Positions 7,667 to 15,550 of a stretch of DNA of 64,000 bases are shown here, one piece after another. The notes beneath the pieces were generated by a model, which saw nothing but the letters and a program-made list of their open reading frames with translations, ran no database searches and was not told the DNA's origin. The translations under genes and the position numbers were made by a program. Each line of letters opens with the position of its first letter. The first letter of the stretch is position 1. The stretch is from an uncultured Clostridia bacterium (GTDB taxonomy: Bacteria > Bacillota > Clostridia > TANB77 > CAG-465), in NCBI GenBank assembly GCA_934169925.1, contig CAKPOO010000004.1, positions 62,001 to 126,000 of the forward strand. Reading direction: 5' to 3'.

Positions 7667-8455
7667 TTAAAATAAATTATTTAAAAAAGTAACCATACTT
7701 GGTCCAACTAAAACTAATTGATATACTATTAAGACAACTAAAATTCCAAGAGCAGCGCTAAGTAGTAAATATGCAAAACTTTGAGAATCATTTTCTCTTT
7801 TTAATTCAAATACCATTAAACTTATAAGTAAAGTAACACCACCAACAAATAAATTTTTAGTTATTAAATATAAATAAACTGTACATGCAAAGCTTATGGC
7901 AACTCTTGCACTAGGATATGCCTTTGAATATTTATGATGTTTTCCAAGAACTCCTTTTAATATTACAGCAAGAACAATTATTGCAAATAAAATTGTAAAT
8001 AATATATGTAACTTTGATTCTAAAATTGATGAAATTATTGAGGTTGTTGCAAATCTAATTTTATCGACAAATAAAAAATAAGCAACAGCAACTGAAACAA
8101 AAGATGCAATTAAAACTCCACCTGCAGCTATATCCTTTGCCGCTTTTGCTCTATCATCATATTTATCTGTAATTAAATCAACAATATACTCAACTGTTGA
8201 ATTAATCATTTCAGCAAAAATAACAAAACCGATTGTAAGGCAAATGCAAGCAAATTCTGTTTTAGTAAAATCAAAAAATAAACTAAATATTAAAACAGCA
8301 AGACCAATTATATAATCGATTCTTAGATTTCTTTCTGTTTTGAAAGCTTTTATTACTCCATCTAGTGCATGTCCAAAAGCAGTTGCAAAATTTTTATTTT
8401 TACCTTTTAATACTTTATTTTCATTAGTATCTTTACTTTTATCATTATCTTTCAT
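7667..8455 (-). CDS. dgkA: Diacylglycerol/undecaprenol kinase with a degenerate PAP2-like tail
   Basis: Residues about 20-130 form a DgkA-type three-span lipid kinase, with the active-site segment EMINSTVEYIVDL (82-94) equivalent to the ENxNTAIE motif and D100-D101 after it. In Firmicutes this enzyme phosphorylates undecaprenol for wall synthesis. Unusually, about 120 further residues with several spans follow. Their segment KAYPSARVAISFA sits where a PAP2 phosphatase has PSGHTA, but the histidine is missing. So it looks like a kinase fused to a catalytically dead phosphatase-like domain. It lies between ybeY and cdd with 2-10 base gaps. Confidence 0.85.
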   Translation of the reverse strand: MKDNDKSKDTNENKVLKGKNKNFATAFGHALDGVIKAFKTERNLRIDYIIGLAVLIFSLFFDFTKTEFACICLTIGFVIFAEMINSTVEYIVDLITDKYDDRAKAAKDIAAGGVLIASFVSVAVAYFLFVDKIRFATTSIISSILESKLHILFTILFAIIVLAVILKGVLGKHHKYSKAYPSARVAISFACTVYLYLITKNLFVGGVTLLISLMVFELKRENDSQSFAYLLLSAALGILVVLIVYQLVLVGPSMVTFLNNLF

Positions 8456-8457
8456 AA

Positions 8458-8970
8458 TTATTTTACTCCTATTTTTGATAATACTTTTTCTTCAACAGCT
8501 CTCATTTTTACTTTGTCAGATTCTATTATATGATCATGACCTACTAAATGACAAACACCATGAGTTATCATATATAAAACTTCTCTTAATAAACCTGTTT
8601 GATATTCAATAGAATGTTCTTTTACAACATCTAAGCATAAAATTATATCTCCAAGTTCTACTTCTTTTATTTTTTTATCTTCATCTTGGACATCAGATAA
8701 CTTTCTTAATTCTTCTTTTTCGAATATAGGGAAAGATAAAACATCAGTCTTTTTATCTATTCCTCTATATTCTTTATTTATTTTTCTTATATTTTCAGCA
8801 TCAGTACAATCAATAGAAATAAAAACATTTTCAAAATTTAAATTTTCTTCTTCTAAAACAAATTTTACAATATTGTTTATTGATTCTTTTAAATCAATTT
8901 TTAAATCTAATTTTTCAGAATTTACAAAATCTATAATTTCATCATTTAAATCAACTTGTATATTACTCAT
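8458..8970 (-). CDS. ybeY: Endoribonuclease YbeY (16S rRNA maturation)
   Basis: A 170-residue zinc ribonuclease acting in 16S rRNA 3' processing and ribosome quality control. The family signature H-x3-H-x5-H is present as HGVCHLVGHDH (H137, H141, H147), as is the conserved segment KKTDVLSFP (73-81). It is the second gene of the conserved dgkA-cdd group and follows yqfD by 13 bases; phoH, which normally lies between, is missing. AGGAG precedes the ATG. Confidence 0.95.
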   Translation of the reverse strand: MSNIQVDLNDEIIDFVNSEKLDLKIDLKESINNIVKFVLEEENLNFENVFISIDCTDAENIRKINKEYRGIDKKTDVLSFPIFEKEELRKLSDVQDEDKKIKEVELGDIILCLDVVKEHSIEYQTGLLREVLYMITHGVCHLVGHDHIIESDKVKMRAVEEKVLSKIGVK

Positions 8971-8983
8971 TTTTTCTCCTTTT

Positions 8984-10207
8984 TTAATTACTATTATTTT
9001 CTTCTCTTTTTAGTAAATAATCCACATTTTCATCAGCTTCAACAAATCTACCGATGTTTTCTTCCACATTATACACAGTATGATAAATAATTTTTTCATC
9101 ATCAACTTCTTTTGTGTATTGTTTTTTTAGTAAAACTCCATTTTCACAATTTTCATTAATGATTTTTTCTATTAAATTATTGGATTCTTTTTCATACTGA
9201 GCAAATATTTCATCTTCAGTTTTAATAACATTTTTTTCAACATACTCTTTACATTTATATGTATTAAATTGTAGTATAAATTTAAAAATATGGATTTTTT
9301 TCTCGCTTTTAGTTATATCATATTTATATAATTTATTCAAACTATTAATAATATTTTTATCATCTGTACCAAAATTAAACCTATACTTTGTTTTATTTGT
9401 ATATTCTTTCTCTATATCATTAAAATAATAAACAAGATCAAAATTATATTCACAATTTGCTCTTACAATTCCTTTTGCTGTAACTTTTTTATTTTCAATA
9501 TACTTATTATATATTGCTCCTTCTATCAAAACAGAATCTTTTTGAATATAGCTTCCTTCTTTATATATAGCAGTTCCATTTGAAGGAATAATTCTTGTTA
9601 ATATACCAGATTTAGTAGCTACTATATTACCAATTTTAGTATCTTGAATTTCATCTTCGTCTAATCTTGTCTTTTCAACTATAGTTAATATTGCCTTAGT
9701 ACCATCAAAATCAAGACCTGCCCACGTTATATCCTGCTCTACAATCCTCATATTATTGATAACTTTTTTCTTGTCGATATTTAATCTAAATTTTCCTATA
9801 TATACACCACTATCTTTTAAATCTTTTATAATCTTTTCTTTCTGCAAATAAGTATTACCACAAACTTCAATTTTCCATATAAAACAAGATGAAGTTATCA
9901 TTAAAGCAATTAGTAATAACGCTAAAATCAAAATTATCTTTCTTTTTTTATACTTAGTAATTCTAAAATATATTCCACTTTTTTTCTTAATTTTAACTTT
10001 ACATTTTGTTTTTCTAGCAATCTTTCTTAATTTTTTAAAATCTTTTATTAAAATTTCAAATCTAACTACACCTGGAACAATATTTCTAATCTTAGTAATT
10101 TGAATATTATTTATTCTACACAAATTAATGAATCTTTCTGTAAAAAATCCTTCTATTTGAACTTCTAAGTAACCATATTTATACTTTGCTTTATTTATTA
10201 TATCCAT
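8984..10207 (-). CDS. yqfD: Sporulation protein YqfD
   Basis: A 407-residue protein of the YqfD family, needed for efficient sporulation in Bacillus and relatives. An N-terminal cytoplasmic domain (about 1-85) is followed by one membrane span (about 90-112), then an extracytoplasmic part beginning WKIEVCGNTYLQKEKI, which resembles a POTRA-like module. The frame extends four codons upstream, but that ATG contains the GGAG serving the second ATG at 10207, one base after the yqfC stop. It is coupled with yqfC, as in most spore formers. Confidence 0.9.
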   Translation of the reverse strand: MDIINKAKYKYGYLEVQIEGFFTERFINLCRINNIQITKIRNIVPGVVRFEILIKDFKKLRKIARKTKCKVKIKKKSGIYFRITKYKKRKIILILALLLIALMITSSCFIWKIEVCGNTYLQKEKIIKDLKDSGVYIGKFRLNIDKKKVINNMRIVEQDITWAGLDFDGTKAILTIVEKTRLDEDEIQDTKIGNIVATKSGILTRIIPSNGTAIYKEGSYIQKDSVLIEGAIYNKYIENKKVTAKGIVRANCEYNFDLVYYFNDIEKEYTNKTKYRFNFGTDDKNIINSLNKLYKYDITKSEKKIHIFKFILQFNTYKCKEYVEKNVIKTEDEIFAQYEKESNNLIEKIINENCENGVLLKKQYTKEVDDEKIIYHTVYNVEENIGRFVEADENVDYLLKREENNSN

Positions 10208-10208
10208 T

Positions 10209-10550
10209 TTAATCTCCATTATATACTTGATAACTTACGTTATCTATTATTCCATCTATAACAAGCTCATCATCTGTCATTTCTTTTAAATCTAAATTTT
10301 TACCATCTATACTAATATATAACTTATTTGCTTTAATTTTTATATAATTATCAAAATATTCTACTATTGATTTATATCCTTCTACAAATATTGAACTATT
10401 TCCAATCATAGTAATTTTACTATAACCTAAAGTTAATTCTTTTGGTAATTCTAAAAAGTCTGATATTTTTTCTTTTTTGGAGCATATTCTTGATTCAATT
10501 TTAAATTTTTTATTTAACTCTTTTATAATATTCTTACTTTTTTTAATCAT
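10209..10550 (-). CDS. yqfC: Sporulation protein YqfC
   Basis: A 113-residue small protein of the YqfC family with the conserved core LELPKELTLGYSKITMIGN (about 33-51). In Bacillus subtilis yqfC-yqfD is under mother-cell sigma-E control; I saw no convincing sigma-E site upstream here. It is the first gene of the transcript through yqfD, ybeY, dgkA and cdd, and the stop is directly adjacent to the yqfD start. Confidence 0.9.
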   Translation of the reverse strand: MIKKSKNIIKELNKKFKIESRICSKKEKISDFLELPKELTLGYSKITMIGNSSIFVEGYKSIVEYFDNYIKIKANKLYISIDGKNLDLKEMTDDELVIDGIIDNVSYQVYNGD

Positions 10551-10647
10551 ACAAACACCTATTATAATATATAAGTTTATTACCTAAAATATGTACAAGA
10601 ATGTCGAATTTTGTAAATAAATCAACCTATTTTTTTGTTTTTATTTG

Positions 10648-10676
10648 TTGACTTTTATAACTCTTTGTAGTATATT
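10648..10676 (+). promoter_or_regulatory. Promoter of agrA-agrC
   Basis: TTGACT (10648-10653), a 17-base spacer and TATATT (10671-10676). The start point should be near 10683, only about ten bases before the likely agrA ATG. Confidence 0.65.
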
Positions 10677-10692
10677 TTTCTTAGTGATTTTT

Positions 10693-11388
10693 ATGGAAAT
10701 AAACGAGAATTATATTGTAAAAATTGGAATGTGTGATGATAATTTAAATATATTAAACCTTACTTCAAAAATGCTAGAATCATCAATTATTGAAAATGAT
10801 TTTAATGCAGAAATAGTTGAAGTTACAGATGATCAAAATAAAATTTTCGAATTAGTTAAAAATAAAAAAATCGATATTTTATTCTTAGATGTAGATTTTA
10901 AAAACCATGGTCAAAATGGTATAGAATTTGCAAAGAAATTAAGGGAATATAATAAAGATTTTTTTATTATTTATTTAACAGCCCATCAAAGATATATGCA
11001 TATATCATTTTATGTAAAAGTATTCGATTATTTGATAAAACCTATATCACGAGAAGTTTTAGATGATATTGTACTTAGACTAAAAAATGAATTTGAATTT
11101 AATGATTGTGTTTTTTTACATCTTAATAAATGGCTTGCTTTAAGAACTGAAGATATTGTATACATTGAAAGAATTCAAAATAAATCTTTAATTTACACTA
11201 ATGATATTTCTTATGCAACATATTTAAATCTAGAAAACTTACTAGATAAACTACCCAGAAATTTTGTTAAGTCTCATAGATCATACATTGTAAATACCAA
11301 TAAAATTAAAAGTATTGATAAAAAAGATAAAATGATACTTTTTGAAAATAAACTCACTTGTCCAATGAACTCACATTTTAATATTTAA
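10693..11388 (+). CDS. agrA: LytTR response regulator, AgrA-like
   Basis: A 231-residue regulator. The receiver (about 8-125) has the acidic pair CDDN, phospho-acceptor D66 in LFLDVDF, and the lysine in LIKPIS. A LytTR DNA-binding domain (about 135-228) follows, with the typical FVKSHRSYIVNTNKI segment. The pair with the adjacent AgrC-like kinase and the facing agrB-agrD genes identify a peptide quorum-sensing system. The frame is open back to 10645, but the promoter lies there, so ATG 10693 is preferred; no clear ribosome site precedes it and the leader would be very short. It should bind tandem direct repeats such as those at 13708-13738. Confidence 0.85.
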   Translation: MEINENYIVKIGMCDDNLNILNLTSKMLESSIIENDFNAEIVEVTDDQNKIFELVKNKKIDILFLDVDFKNHGQNGIEFAKKLREYNKDFFIIYLTAHQRYMHISFYVKVFDYLIKPISREVLDDIVLRLKNEFEFNDCVFLHLNKWLALRTEDIVYIERIQNKSLIYTNDISYATYLNLENLLDKLPRNFVKSHRSYIVNTNKIKSIDKKDKMILFENKLTCPMNSHFNI

Positions 11389-11399
11389 GGAGTTAATTT

Positions 11400-12764
11400 A
11401 TGACCAGCGTTATTACAAATATTTTTAGTTATTTAATTCAATCGATTGTGAATACACATTTCTTTTTAATTGTTTCAAAAAAAGTTTACAAAAATTATGA
11501 AAATAAACATTATACAAATAAACAAAGAATAATATTTTTCATTTGTATTATTTTTTCTACTAGTTTACTAAGTACAATTTATAATTTAAATATCCAAGTT
11601 TTATTACCCTTTAGAGGTGTTTTAATGATAGCATTGACTACTTTAATCTGTAAATTTACATTAGATATAAAGTTAGGATTATCAATAATATTAAGTATAT
11701 TATCTGCTATTTTCTCAGCTATAATTGAAATGTTTTCTACAATATTTTGTACTGCTATTTTAAGAATGGATGTTAATTTTTTACTAACAACATCTATAGG
11801 AAAATTGTCAATTATGTCTGTTTATGGAATTTTTTCAATGTTATTAATTTTATTAATACAAAAGAAATTAAAGAATTTAAAACTTGATTCATTTACAAAT
11901 AAATTATCATTAAAAAATTTAGTAATTTTTACTATTAGTTTAGTTTTTTATGTATTTCCCCAAATGTTTTTATTTGTTAGTAATAAATATGAATATCCAA
12001 TAGCATTTTTAATACTTAATATGATACAATTTCTACTAATAAATGTATTTTTACTTATATATTTAAATAAAGAACTAAAATATCAAAAATATAAATCAGA
12101 TTTATTTACATCTGAAGTTCATAATAAAGCTTTAATTGGTATGATTGATGGAGTTAGAACTTTAAAACATGATTATAATAATATTATCCAATCTTTAAAC
12201 GGATATGTTTTAACTAAACAATATGATAAATTAGAAGAATATGTAAATTCTTTACTTAACGAATGTAATTCTATTAATAACATTGCAAATTTAGATCAAA
12301 ATATATTTAATGATCCTGCAATATATGGTGTAGTTGGTTCAAAATACTTTTTGGCAACTGAAAAAAACATTAAATTTGACTTTGATATTTCAATAGATAT
12401 ATCAAGTATTTGCTTTTCTATGCCAGATTTATCTAGAATATTAGGAATTATTTTAGATAATGCTATTGAAGCTACTTTAAAAACAAATAAAAAATATATC
12501 AGATTACAAATGTCTTATGATACTAGAAAAAATGCTGATGTTATCAAGGTATTCAACACATATGATAATTCTATCCAAATAGATTTAAATGAAATATACA
12601 AAAAAGGTGTATCTTCTAAAAAGATTAAATCAGGTATTGGTTTATGGGAAGTTAAAAAATTAATTTCAAAATCAAATAATTCACAAATTTATGCTACAAT
12701 AGAAAAAAATAAATTTGTTCAAAATATAATTATTGAAAAAACAGATGCAAAAAATAAGAAGTGA
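11400..12764 (+). CDS. agrC: Sensor histidine kinase, AgrC-like (GHKL type)
   Basis: A 454-residue membrane sensor. The first about 225 residues hold six or so transmembrane spans. A coiled linker and the phospho-acceptor segment TLKHDYNNIIQ follow, with the histidine near residue 257. The GHKL ATPase has an N-box in GIILDNAIEATLK and a G-box in KSGIGLWEVKKL. In agr systems this receptor binds the cyclic autoinducing peptide and phosphorylates AgrA. It starts 11 bases after agrA. The stop TGA lies in the stem of the terminator shared with agrD. Confidence 0.85.
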   Translation: MTSVITNIFSYLIQSIVNTHFFLIVSKKVYKNYENKHYTNKQRIIFFICIIFSTSLLSTIYNLNIQVLLPFRGVLMIALTTLICKFTLDIKLGLSIILSILSAIFSAIIEMFSTIFCTAILRMDVNFLLTTSIGKLSIMSVYGIFSMLLILLIQKKLKNLKLDSFTNKLSLKNLVIFTISLVFYVFPQMFLFVSNKYEYPIAFLILNMIQFLLINVFLLIYLNKELKYQKYKSDLFTSEVHNKALIGMIDGVRTLKHDYNNIIQSLNGYVLTKQYDKLEEYVNSLLNECNSINNIANLDQNIFNDPAIYGVVGSKYFLATEKNIKFDFDISIDISSICFSMPDLSRILGIILDNAIEATLKTNKKYIRLQMSYDTRKNADVIKVFNTYDNSIQIDLNEIYKKGVSSKKIKSGIGLWEVKKLISKSNNSQIYATIEKNKFVQNIIIEKTDAKNKK

Positions 12765-12790
12765 TTTTATTTCACTTCTTATTTTTTATT
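12756..12790. terminator. Bidirectional terminator between agrC and agrD
   Basis: AAGAAGTGA (12756-12764) pairs perfectly with TCACTTCTT (12772-12780) around a 7-base loop. T-rich tails follow in both directions. Confidence 0.8.
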
Positions 12791-12799
12791 CTTAAAACA

Positions 12800-12913
12800 T
12801 TATTTTTCAATTAATGTTCTAGGCATTTTTGGTTGATGAAATAACCAATAAACGCAAGCTGTTGTTGAATTTTTTGCATACCCTTCTACTAATTTTTTTA
12901 ATAATTTTTTCAT
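12800..12913 (-). CDS. agrD: AgrD-like autoinducing peptide precursor (37 aa)
   Basis: A 37-codon frame on minus, from ATG 12913 to TAA 12800, led by AAAGGGGG. The product starts MKKLLKKLVEGYAKNSTTAC, an amphipathic basic leader, followed by the hydrophobic core CVYWLF and the tail HQPKMPRTLIEK. The central cysteine, aromatic ring residues and a proline-containing charged tail are the classic AgrD plan. AgrB would cut after the ring and close a cysteine thiolactone, likely CVYWLF or close to it. It lies 105 bases after agrB on the same strand. The exact mature peptide cannot be set from sequence. Confidence 0.85.
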   Translation of the reverse strand: MKKLLKKLVEGYAKNSTTACVYWLFHQPKMPRTLIEK

Positions 12914-13018
12914 ACTCTTTTCCCCCTTTATTCTTTCTAATCATACTAATTACTAAATGACGCTAATTAGTAAACTAAAAATATGTATGATTTATTTATA
13001 TAAAAAGCTTATAGCTTA

Positions 13019-13654
13019 TTATATCTTGTTTATGAAATAATCTTTAAATTCTTCTGACTCAATACTTGTTTTACAATGTAACATTTTATAGATTAATTTT
13101 GTTGCATTTAAATTTATAAGAAATACATTTATCATTACTAAACTTTGTATTTTTATATCTTTAATTACAAAAAAACATAAAATATATACAATACCCAAAG
13201 ATAAACTAGCAAATATTCTTAATTTTTTTCTTTTACTTTCTTTTAAAATAGGTACTTCTTCTGTATCTGCTGGTGCTCTTTTTATTATTATATAACCAGA
13301 AAATATAAGATTAACTATATAAAAAATATATAATAAATACTGTGGTATAGTTATAAATTTTACTAACAAACATGGAAAAATAAAAAACATAGTTGATAAT
13401 ACTAAACATAAAATATTAGTCCTTGCATGTGCTCCTCCAATGAAACTCTTGTATATAAAATTTATAATAATAGAGACTAATAAAAATGGTAATATTTTTA
13501 GTAAGTATGAAATAATAAATATTACTAAAATTTTTGGTATATCTTCTATTATTCGAGTTACTCCAAAATTCATTATTTCTTTTTGCTCATTACTTACATT
13601 TTCTCCTTTATATAAGTAATTACAAACTATATAATCACTTACTTTTTCTATCAT
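13019..13654 (-). CDS. agrB: AgrB-like peptide-processing membrane protease
   Basis: A 211-residue membrane endopeptidase with several transmembrane spans. The catalytic pair is H76 in GGAHART and C83 in NILCLV, with the seven-residue spacing known from Staphylococcus AgrB. A basic and acidic loop containing RAPADTEEVP follows the middle spans, as usual. It should cleave and cyclise the AgrD peptide encoded downstream. GTG three codons upstream is in frame, but ATG 13654 is better placed after GGTGG. The gene faces agrA-agrC rather than forming one operon with them. Confidence 0.9.
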   Translation of the reverse strand: MIEKVSDYIVCNYLYKGENVSNEQKEIMNFGVTRIIEDIPKILVIFIISYLLKILPFLLVSIIINFIYKSFIGGAHARTNILCLVLSTMFFIFPCLLVKFITIPQYLLYIFYIVNLIFSGYIIIKRAPADTEEVPILKESKRKKLRIFASLSLGIVYILCFFVIKDIKIQSLVMINVFLINLNATKLIYKMLHCKTSIESEEFKDYFINKI

Positions 13655-13671
13655 TCCTACCACCGTAAATA

Positions 13672-13677
13672 ATTATA
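13672..13677 (-). promoter_or_regulatory. Candidate -10 of agrB-agrD
   Basis: TATAAT on minus, about 17 bases before the agrB ATG. No good -35 hexamer lies 17 bases upstream, which suits activator-dependent transcription. Confidence 0.55.
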
Positions 13678-13707
13678 TATCAAAAATTTTTCACTTCTTA
13701 TTTTTTA

Positions 13708-13738
13708 ATTTGAATTGTATTTCTTACTATTTGAATTG
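13708..13738 (-). promoter_or_regulatory. Tandem LytTR (AgrA-type) binding site upstream of agrB
   Basis: Two identical copies of CAATTCAAAT on minus (13708-13717 and 13729-13738) start exactly 21 bases apart, two helical turns. LytTR regulators bind pairs of 9-base direct repeats with a 12-base gap, and ACAATTCAA resembles the AgrA half-site ACAGTTAAG. The pair lies about 30 bases upstream of the TATAAT of agrB. It is the natural target for the AgrA-like regulator and would give positive feedback. Confidence 0.65.
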
Positions 13739-13774
13739 ATTATTTTTTTCATTCAAATAAAAAAATTATACTTT

Positions 13775-13816
13775 TAAATAAAAAAAGAAAAGTACCACCT
13801 AAATGATACTCTTCTT
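13775..13816 (-). terminator. Terminator of the VanY-like gene
   Basis: On minus, AAGAAGAGTATCA pairs with TGGTACTTTTCTT, including G-T pairs, around a 6-base loop. T-rich sequence follows. Confidence 0.7.
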
Positions 13817-13828
13817 ATATATTTTTTA

Positions 13829-15442
13829 TTATTGTATATTTAAAAATTCTTCTAAACAAAGTCCTGATTTTGTAACTTCTTGTGCCTTTTTTGTACCTAA
13901 ATACCTAATATGCCAAGGTTCATAAATATACCCTGTTATATTTTCTTTTCCTTTTACGTACCTTATAATAAATCCAAATCTATCACAATTTTTCGCTAAC
14001 CATTTTCCCTCTTTTGTATCTGCAAAATTTTCTTCAATTGAACATATATCAAATGCAAGTCCTGTTTGATGTTCAGATGTACCAGGCTTTGCTGATATTA
14101 CACTTGCATAATCTTCACCGTAAAGTTTAACATACTTTTGATATAGGCCCGCTTGAAGTGAATATGACCTATACGAAGATATTATATTTAAATTTATCCC
14201 CTCATTTGCTGCTGCAACTTTCATATCATTAAATGCCATAAGCGCTGTTTGATTTACACCGGGTGCAAAATCAGCAGGCAAATAATATTTTTTATTTGCA
14301 ACTAATATTCCATCAACATATGTAATACCTGGAAAGTTATATTTTTCTGGGGCTGGATAAACTTTTTCATTACTAACAGATATAACTTTTGAAATTATAG
14401 GTTCACTTTTTGTTTTTACAGTTATATTACAAGTTCCTGCTGTGTGTAATGTAATTTTCCCATCTTCTACAGTTGCAATATTTTCATTATCGCTACTCCA
14501 TTCAAGTTCTGTATTTGATGCATTTTCTGGTATAGGCGTTGCTTTTATTGTTACACTTTGACCAGGAGTTAATATAACAGAATTAGAACTTAATAAAATA
14601 TCAGATACTACTTCGTTAATTTTTAAATCTATATTTTTTTCAATACTACCATTAGATAAAGTAATTACAGTATCTCCTGCTTGTTTACTAGATATTTTAT
14701 TTCCATTAATATCAACTATATTAGAACTTGAAATGCAAGTAATAGCTACATCTGTTGCATTTTCTGGATATAGTTTATAATTTAATTCTAACTCTTGCAA
14801 TTTATTCATAACTAATTTATCATTTTCCACAGTTATATCTTTTAATGGAATATATGTAATAACAAAATATGCCTCATCAACAGTGATATCAACATTTACT
14901 TTAACTTTACCGTTATCTACTTCTGCAGATTTTTGATATAAATTTAAATTTCCATTTTCATATTTGTATATATCAACGTTTTTCTTTTCACGCAAGTACT
15001 CTGGTAAAATAACTGTAATATTTTCAGTTATATATTTACTTGTATTTTTACCAAGTTTAAGTACGTACGAATTAATTTTTTCACCATTAAATTCAAATTC
15101 TTTATCATAATTTTCTATATCAATATAATTAAAGTTATTAATTTTATTAATAACATACTCATACTTATCGTTGTAGATTATGTATTTCTTATCGCCTTCG
15201 TTTATTATCTTTTTATTTTTGTTATCAAGTACTAATATTTTAGTATTATTATTAAGAAATATTTTTCCATCTTGTGAACTTCTTAATTTATTATTAAATC
15301 TTATATTAAATACCAAAAAATACGTTGTAATTGTCAAAATTAAGCAAAGAATAACCAATAGTACTATTGTTACTATCTTTTTATTTCTTTTTACTTTATT
15401 TTCTTTTTTAGCATCTTTGTGATCTTCTTTTTCCATAACCAT
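13829..15442 (-). CDS. VanY-type D-Ala-D-Ala carboxypeptidase with Ig-like domain
   Basis: A wall enzyme of about 537 residues anchored by one N-terminal span (about 23-45). The middle holds an undefined region and bacterial Ig-like (Big2) sequence, for example NASNTELEWSSDNENIATVE. The C-terminal quarter is an M15B peptidase with zinc and catalytic motifs SEHQTGLAFDI and EPWHIRYLG, preceded by SSYRSY. It trims the terminal D-alanine of peptidoglycan peptides outside the cell. No van resistance genes are near, so a housekeeping role is likely. Several start codons lie close together; ATG 15442 or 15436 is most probable. Confidence 0.85.
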   Translation of the reverse strand: MVMEKEDHKDAKKENKVKRNKKIVTIVLLVILCLILTITTYFLVFNIRFNNKLRSSQDGKIFLNNNTKILVLDNKNKKIINEGDKKYIIYNDKYEYVINKINNFNYIDIENYDKEFEFNGEKINSYVLKLGKNTSKYITENITVILPEYLREKKNVDIYKYENGNLNLYQKSAEVDNGKVKVNVDITVDEAYFVITYIPLKDITVENDKLVMNKLQELELNYKLYPENATDVAITCISSSNIVDINGNKISSKQAGDTVITLSNGSIEKNIDLKINEVVSDILLSSNSVILTPGQSVTIKATPIPENASNTELEWSSDNENIATVEDGKITLHTAGTCNITVKTKSEPIISKVISVSNEKVYPAPEKYNFPGITYVDGILVANKKYYLPADFAPGVNQTALMAFNDMKVAAANEGINLNIISSYRSYSLQAGLYQKYVKLYGEDYASVISAKPGTSEHQTGLAFDICSIEENFADTKEGKWLAKNCDRFGFIIRYVKGKENITGYIYEPWHIRYLGTKKAQEVTKSGLCLEEFLNIQ

Positions 15443-15510
15443 CACCAACTACATTTTACTACAGTATTTTACAAAAATCAAATATATATTACAAAACTCA
15501 GCAATTAGAC

Positions 15511-15541
15511 AAAAAAATAACACCCATATGGATGTTATTTT
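15511..15541 (-). terminator. Terminator of the ribosomal operon after secY
   Basis: On minus, AAATAACATCC pairs with GGGTGTTATTT around ATAT, followed by T7. It ends the S10-spc transcript directly after secY. Confidence 0.75.
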
Positions 15542-15550
15542 TAAAACAAA

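Noticed and set aside
8340..8612. 90-codon plus-strand frame over dgkA and ybeY
   Set aside because: Antisense shadow of two well-identified genes.
13829..15442. Vancomycin resistance cluster (vanY with vanW)
   Set aside because: The VanY-like and VanW-like genes are 33 kb apart and no vanH, vanA-type ligase, vanX or vanRS is present; both families are common housekeeping genes.
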